A DNA stretch of 64,000 bases, taken from assembly GCA_965216695.1 (NCBI GenBank), contig OZ244212.1, positions 3,100,001-3,164,000 on the forward strand. The letters are read 5' to 3'. The notes beneath the pieces are model-generated. The model was not told the DNA's origin. It ran no database searches and saw nothing but the letters and a program-made list of their open reading frames with translations. Positions 40,736 to 48,248 of the stretch are shown here, one piece after another. This stretch comes from G965216695 sp965216695. Lineage in GTDB: Bacteria; Pseudomonadota; Gammaproteobacteria; Pseudomonadales; Azotimanducaceae. The number at the start of each line of letters is the position of its first letter. The stretch's first letter is position 1. A program made the translations under genes and the position numbers.

Positions 40736-42130
40736 ATGACTATGGCGTTGGCATCGGAATCTCGACACGGCATGTGGTCCAGCCGTTGGCTGTTTATTCT
40801 TGCGGCCGCCGGATCAGCGGTTGGACTGGGCAACATCTGGAAATTTCCGTACATCGCCGGTGAAAACGGCGGCGGTGCCTTTGTACTCGTATACCTGGCG
40901 TGTGTGCTGATCGTGGGCGTACCGATCATGATGGCAGAGGTTCTGCTGGGCCGCGAAGGCCGCGAGAGTCCGATCAACACCATGCGGTCGTTAACGACGA
41001 AGCACGGCGCGTCGCCCTTCTGGGTGTTCATCGGTTGGATGGGCGTAATCGCGGGGTTTCTGATTCTCTCCTACTACGCGGTCATCGCCGGTTGGGCCTT
41101 GCACTATGTGGTGGAGCTTGCGCGAGGCACCTTCGACGGCGCCAACGCGGAGTTCGCCAATTCCACGTTCAACGCGTTTCTCGCAAGTCCCTGGCAGATG
41201 CTGTTGTGGCACTCGCTGTTCATGGTCATCACGATCTACATCGTCGGGCGCGGCGTGATCAAGGGACTGGAGACCGCCATTCGCTGGTTTATGCCGCTGC
41301 TTCTGCTGCTACTGGTTGTGTTGCTGGTTTACGGTGTTAACTCGGGCGGTTTCGCGCAGGGTTTCGATTTCATGTTTCACTTCGATTGGCAGTCGATCGA
41401 TACGAACGCGTTGCTGATTGCGATGGGCCAGGCGTTTTTCACACTCAGCCTTGGCATGGGGGCCATCATGGCCTATGGCGCGTACGTTCCGAGTAGCGCG
41501 TCGATTACGAGTACCGTCTGTACCATCGCACTGCTCGATACTGGCGTTGCGATTGCGTCGGGACTTGCGATCTTTCCGATCGTGTTCGCGAATGGGCTCG
41601 AACCCGGTCAGGGCCCGGGGCTCATGTTCGTGACGGTCCCGCTGGCGTTTGGACAGCTGCCGCTGGGCGCGCTTTTCGGTGCGTTGTTTTTTCTGCTGGT
41701 GAGCTTCGCGGCGATTACGTCGGCGATATCACTCACGGAGCCCGCGATTGCCTATCTGGTCGAGGAATACAACGCCAAGCGCCGTCGCGTGTCGATCTCA
41801 CTCGGGGTCATCTGCTGGCTGCTGGGTATCGGTTCGGTGCTGTCGTTCAATCTCTGGTCGGACGTGCATTTGCCGGTGCCGGACGCGGTGAGCGCGAAAA
41901 CGGGCGATCTAACCGTGTTCGTGTTCGTGGACTACGTGACGCAGAACATCATGCTGCCGTTGGGCGGCCTCCTGATCGCGCTGTTCGTTGCCTATGGCCT
42001 TCCGAAAACCGTTGTGGGCGAGCAGCTGAATATTCAATCGGGTATCGGCCGGGTAATCTGGATGCTGCTGTGTGGTGTGGTTGCTCCGCTCGGAGTGATC
42101 GCGGTGTTCGCGTTCACGATCTTCGGCTGA
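40736..42130 (+). CDS. sodium-dependent (NSS/SNF family) transporter
   Basis: 464 residues with eleven to twelve transmembrane helices. TM1 carries the unwound sodium/substrate-site sequence GSAVGLGNIWKFPYIAGENG, the diagnostic NSS signature, and TM6/TM8 elements include GQAFFTLSLGMGAIMAYGAY and LVSFAAITSAISLTEP. LeuT-like bacterial members import amino acids or related amines with Na+. It is in the inner membrane. It runs directly into ratA, whose start is three bases after its stop, so the transporter heads a three-gene operon with ratA-rnfH. Substrate specificity cannot be read. Confidence 0.95.
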   Translation: MTMALASESRHGMWSSRWLFILAAAGSAVGLGNIWKFPYIAGENGGGAFVLVYLACVLIVGVPIMMAEVLLGREGRESPINTMRSLTTKHGASPFWVFIGWMGVIAGFLILSYYAVIAGWALHYVVELARGTFDGANAEFANSTFNAFLASPWQMLLWHSLFMVITIYIVGRGVIKGLETAIRWFMPLLLLLLVVLLVYGVNSGGFAQGFDFMFHFDWQSIDTNALLIAMGQAFFTLSLGMGAIMAYGAYVPSSASITSTVCTIALLDTGVAIASGLAIFPIVFANGLEPGQGPGLMFVTVPLAFGQLPLGALFGALFFLLVSFAAITSAISLTEPAIAYLVEEYNAKRRRVSISLGVICWLLGIGSVLSFNLWSDVHLPVPDAVSAKTGDLTVFVFVDYVTQNIMLPLGGLLIALFVAYGLPKTVVGEQLNIQSGIGRVIWMLLCGVVAPLGVIAVFAFTIFG

Positions 42131-42133
42131 CGA

Positions 42134-42646
42134 TTGCCGCGCGTGTTCCGTGTTACGCGGTCGGCGCTCGTGCCGCACCCGGCGGATGTCGCGGTGCATA
42201 CGATCTGGGATGTGCCCTCGTACCCTGAGTTTCTGAAGTGGGTCAATGCCGCGTCGATGGACGCTGAAGAACCACACCCTGACAACGCCGATGACGTAAC
42301 CGTGCGGGAAGCGCTTGCCAGAATTTCGCTCGACGCGCGCGGTTTTCGGGAGTCGTTCACAACGCGCAACTGCTGGACCGATCGCACGCGTTCGGGCGCG
42401 GACCATTGCATCACGCTGCAGCTGATGTCGGGGCCGTTCGACTCGTTCGCGGGCGAGTGGCACATCGTGCCGCTCGGAGATGCCGGTTGCCGGGTAACGC
42501 TCGATATAGGATTCGGTCTAACGGGCGCGTTCAGATTGCTCGCGCCCGTGTTGTCGACAGTGATAGACCACACCGCAGACAGGGTTGTGGACGCCTTCTG
42601 CGATCGCATTGCGACGCGCGCGGCCAGCCCGCGCCCGCTCGAATGA
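42134..42646 (+). CDS. ratA: RatA/Coq10-like START-domain protein
   Basis: About 170 residues; the start is TTG 42134 or GTG 42143, both in frame, since no ATG is present at the family N-terminus (VTRSALVPHPADVAVHTIWD). The SRPBCC fold with DVPSYPEFLKWVNAA and FGLTGAFRLLAPVLSTVIDH matches RatA (YfjG). In E. coli the name comes from a proposed ribosome-association toxin; the wider family binds ubiquinone-like lipids, and the gene is conserved in the core genome, so it is not a real toxin-antitoxin locus. The rnfH start overlaps its stop by four bases. Confidence 0.9.
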   Translation: MPRVFRVTRSALVPHPADVAVHTIWDVPSYPEFLKWVNAASMDAEEPHPDNADDVTVREALARISLDARGFRESFTTRNCWTDRTRSGADHCITLQLMSGPFDSFAGEWHIVPLGDAGCRVTLDIGFGLTGAFRLLAPVLSTVIDHTADRVVDAFCDRIATRAASPRPLE

Positions 42647-42960
42647 ACGACGCGACCACGCCGCAAACGATGACGGTGCTCGTCGCGTACGCGTTGCCCG
42701 AGCAGCAGTGGGTAGAATCCGTGTCCGTGTCGCGGGGAGCTACGGTTCAGCAGGTTCTCGATGCGGCGCGGTCGATTCCGCCGTTCGATGGCGCCAATCC
42801 GGACGTGCGCATCGACCTCGATGCGGTGCCGACCGGTGTTTGGGGTGAACCATGCGACCGCGACAGGGTTCTGCGCGAGGGCGATCGTGTGGAGCTCTAC
42901 CGGCCGCTGGCTGTTGACCCGATGACAGCGCGCCGGGAAGCCGCGAAACGCAGCGACTAA
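42643..42960 (+). CDS. rnfH: RnfH family ubiquitin-like protein
   Basis: 105 residues from ATG 42643, overlapping ratA (ATGA). The beta-grasp fold pattern is clear: MTVLVAYALPEQQWVESVSV, GATVQQVLDAA, DRDRVLREGDRVELYRPLA and a trailing DPMTARREAAKR that is typical of the family. RnfH is named for linkage to the Rnf electron-transport complex, but its function remains unproven; the ratA-rnfH pairing next to smpB is conserved across gammaproteobacteria. It has no partner rnf genes here. Confidence 0.93.
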   Translation: MNDATTPQTMTVLVAYALPEQQWVESVSVSRGATVQQVLDAARSIPPFDGANPDVRIDLDAVPTGVWGEPCDRDRVLREGDRVELYRPLAVDPMTARREAAKRSD

Positions 42961-42995
42961 ACGGCTGTTTTTCTCCGTTCGTCTCCTTCCCCGCG

Positions 42996-43838
42996 TTAGT
43001 GCGCGACCCCTGCCGGACGGTCCGTGCCAACGATAGACACGCGCTCGCCGTAGCGGCTCTGCGGGTAGTAATCCCACACCGCGTGGTGCTGGGTACAGCG
43101 GTTGTCCCAGAGCGCGAGCGTATTCGGCTGCCAGCCCACCCGGCAGGGCAGCCGGACTTCCGTCGCAATGAATTGAAACAATCCGTCCAACAGCATCCGG
43201 CTTTCCCACGTCGCCATGCCTTTGATGTGCGAGGTGAAGCCGGAGTTTACGTACAGAACTTTGCGGCCGGTTTCCGGATGTACCGCCACCACCGGGTGTT
43301 CGTGTCTGGGGTAGGCTTCGCCTTCGGGAGGTTTGACGCCATAGCCGCCAACGTAGGGCAGTGCGCCGTCGTGAACCGCAACCAGGTCTTCCAGAAGCGC
43401 TTTCATCGTATCCGAAAGCAACTCATAGGCCAGGTTCATGTCGGCGAACAACGTATCGCCGCCGCCACCCTCGGGTGTTTCGGTGATGTACAGCATCGAC
43501 GCCATGGGTGGAATCTCGTCACAGCTCACGTCCGTATGCCAGCCGTTGCCGGCGGTATATTTGGAATCCGCGGTTGTCCGAACGGTGAGAATTTCCGGGT
43601 CGCCGCCGTAGCTGTGCTGCATGGGATGCACGTGCAGTGAGCCGAAACGGCGAGCGAAGGCTTTGTGCTGGTCTCGGTCGAGGCTCTGATCACGGAACAC
43701 CAGTACCTTCCAGTCCAGCCACGCCTGGTAGAGTTCGCTGAACTGCTCGTTGTCCAGCGGCTTCGACAGGTCGACACCGTGCACTTCGGCGCCGATATGC
43801 GGAGTCAGGGTAGAGATTTCTAGCGTCTGAAAAGCCAC
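42996..43838 (-). CDS. TauD/TfdA family 2-oxoglutarate dioxygenase
   Basis: 280 residues. The N-terminal segment TLTPHIGAEVHGVDLSKPL is the TauD/TfdA signature. Fe(II) ligands are His101 and Asp103 in GNGWHTDVSCDE, with the distal His in TQHHAVWDYYPQSRYGERVS, where the following Arg binds 2-oxoglutarate. Family members release sulfite from taurine, cleave aryloxy-acids or hydroxylate other small acids. The gene is transcribed alone, 96 bases from the bamE stop on the same strand and convergent with rnfH. The PYVGGYGVKPPEG loop suggests a TfdA-like pocket, but the substrate is not assignable. Confidence 0.93.
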   Translation of the reverse strand: MAFQTLEISTLTPHIGAEVHGVDLSKPLDNEQFSELYQAWLDWKVLVFRDQSLDRDQHKAFARRFGSLHVHPMQHSYGGDPEILTVRTTADSKYTAGNGWHTDVSCDEIPPMASMLYITETPEGGGGDTLFADMNLAYELLSDTMKALLEDLVAVHDGALPYVGGYGVKPPEGEAYPRHEHPVVAVHPETGRKVLYVNSGFTSHIKGMATWESRMLLDGLFQFIATEVRLPCRVGWQPNTLALWDNRCTQHHAVWDYYPQSRYGERVSIVGTDRPAGVAH

Positions 43839-43934
43839 GTGCGAAACTCCGTTGCCGTCGAATCTCCGACGTTAGCGCAACGGCAAATCAGCGGCAATTG
43901 TAGACGGAGCTGAACGCGCGGCACCGCCGACCGG

Positions 43935-44372
43935 TCAGGTTGATGCTGCGGACTGGGTTGGAGGCCGTGCGTCGCCTGTGGACGCATCTACGTTTTCCGG
44001 GTCGACATCGGGATCCGCGGCGGCATCTGTCGCCGCTTCCGTGGGAGCCAGGTCGCCGGTGAAGAACGCGAGCACATCGTTCTCGAAGTACAGGCTGACG
44101 CGCCGTTCGTCGTCGTAGTAGCCCGGGACTTCGATCGTATAGATGTAGTCCCAGCGGTTGGCGTCAAACGGATTGCGAAACACCGGTTCACCCATTACGA
44201 ACACCACCTGGCTCTTGGTCATGCCGGGCTTCAGTTTGTCGATCATGTCCTGCGTAATTACGTTGCCCTGCTGGACCGTAATCTTGTGCACGCGGGGCAG
44301 CTGGCACGCGGCCAGGCTGAGCGTAGCGGCGACCGTGATCGCGGCAGTGAGGCAGTGGCGGTTCGTCGGCAT
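43935..44372 (-). CDS. bamE: outer membrane protein assembly factor BamE (OmlA/SmpA) lipoprotein
   Basis: 145 residues from ATG 44372 (MPTNRHCL), preferred over an upstream start because it leaves a normal lipoprotein signal ending SLAAC (Cys23). The BamE fold pattern follows: QGNVITQDMIDKLKPGMTKS, VMGEPVFRNPFDANRWDYIY and RRVSLYFENDVL. BamE supports the BamA complex in outer membrane protein insertion. The C-terminal tail is long and rich in Asp, Ala, Glu and Pro. The gene lies after the palindromic element at 44408-44602, which occupies its upstream region. fur, often divergent from bamE in gammaproteobacteria, is absent here. Confidence 0.95.
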   Translation of the reverse strand: MPTNRHCLTAAITVAATLSLAACQLPRVHKITVQQGNVITQDMIDKLKPGMTKSQVVFVMGEPVFRNPFDANRWDYIYTIEVPGYYDDERRVSLYFENDVLAFFTGDLAPTEAATDAAADPDVDPENVDASTGDARPPTQSAAST

Positions 44373-44407
44373 GGGTGCAGTCGTGCAGTTCCAGAGTGGC
44401 GGCATGT

Positions 44408-44602
44408 TAACCTTGATGAGACAAAAATCTACCCGCCCAGAGCACTTTTGGCTCGCTTTATCCAGCGCATTTCGCGACCGTGCTCGCCTTCGTTCGGGTC
44501 ACATACTGTTGAGTATGCTCCCCTCGCGAAACGCTGTGCGCGCTCCCGAAACACGCTGTCTAAAGCGCCTGGGTCGCGCACATGTTTGTCTCATCAAGGT
44601 TA
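44408..44602. mobile_element. MITE-like palindromic element with 18-bp inverted ends
   Basis: The 18-base TAACCTTGATGAGACAAA at 44408-44425 recurs as its exact reverse complement at 44585-44602. The interior continues as an imperfect palindrome: CGCTTTA-N2-CAGCG with downstream TTTCG on the left (from 44454) matches the inverted right arm ending at 44567, and the middle is a perfect 6-bp hairpin with a four-base loop (44502-44517). If the outer TA is the target duplication, the inverted ends are 16 bp and fit IS630/mariner-type insertion into TA. No coding frame is recognisable. It sits between recN and bamE. A large regulatory hairpin is the alternative. Confidence 0.7.
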
Positions 44603-44644
44603 GCTGCTCTGCGGTTCCGAATGAAACACCGGCAAACGGCCGAT

Positions 44645-46288
44645 TCAGACCGCCTCGGCGTCGCCGAGGAGCGCCTTCGCATAGGACCGTGTTTTTGCGG
44701 TGATGTCCGCACCGGCCAACATGCGGGCGAGTTCCTCGATGCGCCCGGATTTCGAGAGGGCATCAATGCTCACGCTCCGGTTTCGGTCCCGCGCGACGCG
44801 TAGATGGTGTACGCCCAGGGCTGCCACCTGCGGTGCGTGAGTCACGCAGATTACCTGGGTGTGTGCGCTCAACTGCCGCATCAGGCGGCCCAGCACGTCG
44901 GCCGTTGTGCCACCGACCCCGACGTCGGCTTCGTCGAGCACCAGGCACGGCAGGCGCGATTTTTCTGCGGCCGCGATTTGTACCGCCAGATTGATCCGGG
45001 ACTGCTCGCCGCCGGAGGCGATCTTCGCGAGTGGCGCAGGCGCATACTTGTCGCTGGTTTTCACGTGAAATGCCACGCGCTCCAGGCCGTGTTCGTGCTC
45101 AGCCGGGTCGAACACCACGTCCAGCGACCCTTCGTCGATCCCAAGCGCACGCATGGAAGCGGACACCGCCTCAGCGAACCGCGGTGCGTGTTTGTGCCGG
45201 AGCTTACTGAGCTTTGTAGCGGCGCTCCGGTACTCGTTCTCGGCGGCGGTTGCGGTGGCCACGAGTTCGTCGATCTGGGAACGGTCGGTGTGCCGGCGCT
45301 CAAGCTCGGCGCCGAGTTCGCGGATCAGGTCCGGCAACGCTTCCGGTTGCGTGCGGTGCTTGCGTGCTAACGCATGCAGCTCGTCCAGGCGCGCTGCCAG
45401 CTCGGCAACTGCCGACTCGCTAATGTCCAGTGTGTCTGAGTAGCGGTTCAGCGCGTGCGCCGCATCGTCCAGCAGAGCCAGTGACTGCGCGAGCAACTCG
45501 TTGGCTTCCGCCAGCGCTGGGTGATCGTCTCCGGCAGCGGCCAGCTGCGCCGCCGGCCGCGCCAGGGGATTCTGATCCAGCAGTTCGATCACCGACAGGG
45601 ACAGTTGCCGCAGGGAATCCGCCTGCGCCAGTCGCCGGTGTTTCGATTCGATCTCTGTAAACTCGCCGTCACCGATCTGTGCGGCGCTGAGTTCCGTCAG
45701 CTGATAGTCGATCAGCGCCGCTCGGTCGGACTGGCGCTCGAATTCAGCATCCATCTCGGCTGCCTGGCGCGCTGCGCGCTGCCATTCGCCGTGCGCACGG
45801 GCCACCTTCGCGCGTAGATCCGCGGGCGCTGCATAGTCGTCGAGCAACGCGAGCTGAGTGTCGGCATTCGCCAGGCGAACGCTTTCGTGCTGACCGCAGA
45901 TGTCCACCAGGCCGCCCGCGAACGCGCGGAGCGCCGCGACGGTGACCGGACTGCCGTTGATGAATGCGCGGGAACGTCCGTCCTGATTCACCACCCTACG
46001 CACGACACACACGTCGGGTTCATCGGGGTCTGCGAGCGCGTGCTGCTCCAGAAACTCGATGGCGTCGGCGCGATCGGCCAGTTGGAACAATGCGCTCACC
46101 TCCGCCCGCGTCGCACCCGGCCGCACCGTGTCGGCGGCGGCCCGTTCGCCGAGAACGAGTCCCAGCGCGCCGAGCAGGATCGATTTGCCGGCGCCGGATG
46201 CACCGGTCATGACCGTCATGCCCGGCTTGAACGGTACGCTCACGTGCTCTACGAGTGCGAAGTCGCGCACAACGAGTTCAGTGAGCAT
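44645..46288 (-). CDS. recN: DNA repair protein RecN
   Basis: 547 residues from ATG 46288; the codon before it is GTG (46291), an alternative start. This SMC-like ATPase has its Walker A GASGAGKS at residues 29-36 (most RecN read GxTGxGKS), a long coiled-coil middle, signature KIASGGEQSRINLAV, and Walker B LVLDEADVGVGG with the D-loop. RecN acts in double-strand break repair and is normally SOS-induced. I saw no clear LexA box (CTGT-N8-ACAG) in the 136 bases shared with the divergent hrcA. It ends 42 bases before the palindromic element and is probably monocistronic. Confidence 0.97.
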   Translation of the reverse strand: MLTELVVRDFALVEHVSVPFKPGMTVMTGASGAGKSILLGALGLVLGERAAADTVRPGATRAEVSALFQLADRADAIEFLEQHALADPDEPDVCVVRRVVNQDGRSRAFINGSPVTVAALRAFAGGLVDICGQHESVRLANADTQLALLDDYAAPADLRAKVARAHGEWQRAARQAAEMDAEFERQSDRAALIDYQLTELSAAQIGDGEFTEIESKHRRLAQADSLRQLSLSVIELLDQNPLARPAAQLAAAGDDHPALAEANELLAQSLALLDDAAHALNRYSDTLDISESAVAELAARLDELHALARKHRTQPEALPDLIRELGAELERRHTDRSQIDELVATATAAENEYRSAATKLSKLRHKHAPRFAEAVSASMRALGIDEGSLDVVFDPAEHEHGLERVAFHVKTSDKYAPAPLAKIASGGEQSRINLAVQIAAAEKSRLPCLVLDEADVGVGGTTADVLGRLMRQLSAHTQVICVTHAPQVAALGVHHLRVARDRNRSVSIDALSKSGRIEELARMLAGADITAKTRSYAKALLGDAEAV

Positions 46289-46424
46289 CACACACCAGCC
46301 AGCCGGGCAGCGGAGACGGGAAGTTGACAGAATATCGTCGTTCGGAAAGCATGCTGCGGTATTGTATCGGTGCTTCGGACCGCAGAATATCGGTTATCGG
46401 CGGTAGCCGTAGGGGTTCACCACG

Positions 46425-47474
46425 ATGAGCAGAACGCGACAACCGGATACATCCATCGACGAGCGGGCGCAGCTGCTGCTGAAACGCCTGGTGGAACATT
46501 ATCTGGTGGAAGGCACGCCCGCGGCGTCGAAACTGCTGGCGGCCCAGCCGGGCATCGAGGTGAGCCCGGCGACCGTCCGCAACATCATGGTCGCACTCGA
46601 GTCGATGGGGTTTGTGCGCTCGCCGCACACGTCGGCGGGCAAGATCCCGACGAGCCTCGGCCTGCGGTTTTTCGTGGACTCGCTGGTGTCGTACCGGCCG
46701 ATCGGGCATGAGCAGATCGAGCGGCTGGAAGCGGAATTGACCCGGGACCTGTCGGAACAGCAACTCGTGGAAAGCGCGTCGAATATGCTGAGCCACATTA
46801 CGCAGATGGCGTGCGTCGTGACGCTCCCCAAGCGCGACAATGCGACGCTCAGGCACATCGAATTCCTCCCGCTGTCAGGCAGCCGCGTGCTCGTGATTCT
46901 GGTGCTCAACGATCGCGAGGTACAAAACCGGGTCTTGACCACAGACCGCGAGTACAGCGAGGCGGAGCTGGTGCAGGCGGGCAACTACCTCAATCAGGAG
47001 TTCAGCGGCGCTTCATTGCAGGACATCCGCCGCCGCATCATCGACAGCATGCACGACGACAAGCGCCGCATGGATAGCCTGATGCAGACCGCACTCGACA
47101 TGGCCAGCCAGACCTTTACGCAGGACGAGCCGAGCGAACCCGAGATGGTGGTGTCCGGCGAGAGCAACCTGCTGGAGATGAGCGGTGACCGTGAAGCTCT
47201 GCGTTCGCTGTTCGAGTCGTTTTCGCAGAAAGGCGAGATTCTTCATCTGTTGGACGAATGCCTGAACAGCAACGGCATTCAGCTGTTCATCGGCGAGGAA
47301 TCAGGCTTTCGGGCGCTGGACGAGGTGAGTCTCGTCACGGCGTCCTACGAAATCCGGGGGGAGGTTGCCGGTGTCCTGGGGGTGGTGGGGCCCACCCGCA
47401 TGGCGTACCAGGAGGTGATTCCGGTCGTCGACGTCACGGCGCGGATGCTGGGCTCTGCGTTGGCTCATTCCTGA
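46425..47474 (+). CDS. hrcA: heat-inducible transcription repressor HrcA
   Basis: 349 residues. A winged-helix N-terminus (ERAQLLLKRLVEHYLVEGTP, then VSPATVRNIMVALESMGFV and the family-specific SPHTSAGKIPTSLGLRFFVD) is followed by the GAF-like middle and C-terminal dimer region (GVLGVVGPTRMAYQEVIPVV). HrcA represses chaperone genes by binding CIRCE (TTAGCACTC-N9-GAGTGCTAA). I found no CIRCE match in the window, so its targets (for example groESL) are probably elsewhere. It is immediately upstream of grpE, separated by a region with a heat-shock promoter. Presence of both HrcA and sigma-32 control is common in gamma- and betaproteobacteria. Confidence 0.96.
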   Translation: MSRTRQPDTSIDERAQLLLKRLVEHYLVEGTPAASKLLAAQPGIEVSPATVRNIMVALESMGFVRSPHTSAGKIPTSLGLRFFVDSLVSYRPIGHEQIERLEAELTRDLSEQQLVESASNMLSHITQMACVVTLPKRDNATLRHIEFLPLSGSRVLVILVLNDREVQNRVLTTDREYSEAELVQAGNYLNQEFSGASLQDIRRRIIDSMHDDKRRMDSLMQTALDMASQTFTQDEPSEPEMVVSGESNLLEMSGDREALRSLFESFSQKGEILHLLDECLNSNGIQLFIGEESGFRALDEVSLVTASYEIRGEVAGVLGVVGPTRMAYQEVIPVVDVTARMLGSALAHS

Positions 47475-47508
47475 CGAGGACAGCGGGGTCGAATCTTGCG
47501 GCAGCGGG

Positions 47509-47537
47509 GTTGAATCCGACCCGGTGTGCCCCCATCT
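47509..47537 (+). promoter_or_regulatory. sigma-32 type heat-shock promoter of grpE-dnaK-dnaJ
   Basis: GTTGAATC at 47509-47516 matches the -35 consensus CTTGAA at five of six key bases, and CCCCATCT at 47530-47537 is a perfect -10 (CCCCATnT). The 13-base spacing fits RpoH promoters. The grpE start is about 40 bases downstream at 47576. The -35 lies in the second of two near-identical GCGGGGTYGAATC copies (first copy starting near 47483). Confidence 0.75.
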
Positions 47538-47575
47538 CAACGGCTGCAATCTGGTATCGATCGGAGAAATTCATC

Positions 47576-48148
47576 GTGGGCGAGCGCACGGTCACAGACG
47601 CCGGGGAATTCCCGGAACCTGAAGAGGCAACGCAATCTCTCGAAGCGGACGGCGAGCAGCCGTCGGACGCGCCTCCGCAAGAGCGTCTATCCGAACTGGA
47701 AACGGAGCTCGCCGCGGCGAAAGATCAGGCGCTGCGAGCCATGGCCGAGGCAGACAACGCGCGGCGGCGCGCCTCCCGCGATGTGGAGAACGCGCACAAA
47801 TTCGCGCTCGAGAAGTTTGCAGGGGACCTCCTGCCGGTTGCGGACAGCCTGGAAAAAGCGGTGGACGCGGCGGAAGCCGTCGACGGCGCGGACGCCATCG
47901 CGGAAGGTGTGCGGCTGTCGCTCAAACTCTTCGTCGATACGCTGGCCCGGTTCGGCATCGAGCAGATAGACCCGGTCGGGGAGCCGTTCGACCCGCAGAA
48001 GCATGAAGCCATGGCGATGGTCCCCAACGACAGCATGGAGGCGAATTCGGTAATGGAGGTAATGCAGCGAGGCTACCTCCTGAATGGACGGTTGGTGCGT
48101 GCGGCAATGGTGGTCGTCTCGCAGGGTCCCCAAGGGGACGGAGCTTGA
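47576..48148 (+). CDS. grpE: nucleotide exchange factor GrpE
   Basis: 190 residues from GTG 47576, chosen because CGGAGA lies eight bases upstream and because an acidic N-terminal tail (EFPEPEEATQSLEADGEQPS) is normal for GrpE. A long coiled coil (SELETELAAAKDQALRAMAE, DNARRRASRDVENAHKFALE) precedes the beta-domain with IEQIDPVGEPFDPQKHEAMA and QRGYLLNGRLVRAAMVVVSQ. GrpE releases ADP from DnaK in the cytoplasm and acts as a thermosensor. It is the first gene of grpE-dnaK-dnaJ, behind the sigma-32 promoter at 47509-47537. Confidence 0.96.
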   Translation: MGERTVTDAGEFPEPEEATQSLEADGEQPSDAPPQERLSELETELAAAKDQALRAMAEADNARRRASRDVENAHKFALEKFAGDLLPVADSLEKAVDAAEAVDGADAIAEGVRLSLKLFVDTLARFGIEQIDPVGEPFDPQKHEAMAMVPNDSMEANSVMEVMQRGYLLNGRLVRAAMVVVSQGPQGDGA

Positions 48149-48189
48149 ATCTCGCGAATTCGCACAGATATTCGTAGTCAACAGCGGAT

Positions 48190-48204
48190 CGGTCCAGCGG
48201 ACCG
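48190..48204 (+). other. hairpin in the grpE-dnaK intergenic region
   Basis: CGGTCC (48190-48195) and GGACCG (48199-48204) form a perfect six-pair stem with a three-base loop, between grpE and dnaK, 45 bases before the dnaK start. No U-run follows, so it is unlikely to stop transcription. It could be an RNase processing or mRNA-stabilising structure that sets dnaK above grpE expression. Confidence 0.45.
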
Positions 48205-48248
48205 TATTCCGGCATTCACAGAATCAGGACATTCGAAGGTAATAGAAG

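Noticed and set aside
42134..42960. ratA-rnfH read as a toxin-antitoxin pair
   Set aside because: Both are conserved core genes beside smpB; RatA is a START-fold, Coq10-like protein and RnfH a ubiquitin-like protein with no antitoxin features.
46289..46424. LexA box for recN or CIRCE element near hrcA
   Set aside because: No CTGT-N8-ACAG or TTAGCACTC-N9-GAGTGCTAA match was found in the divergent region or upstream of grpE.
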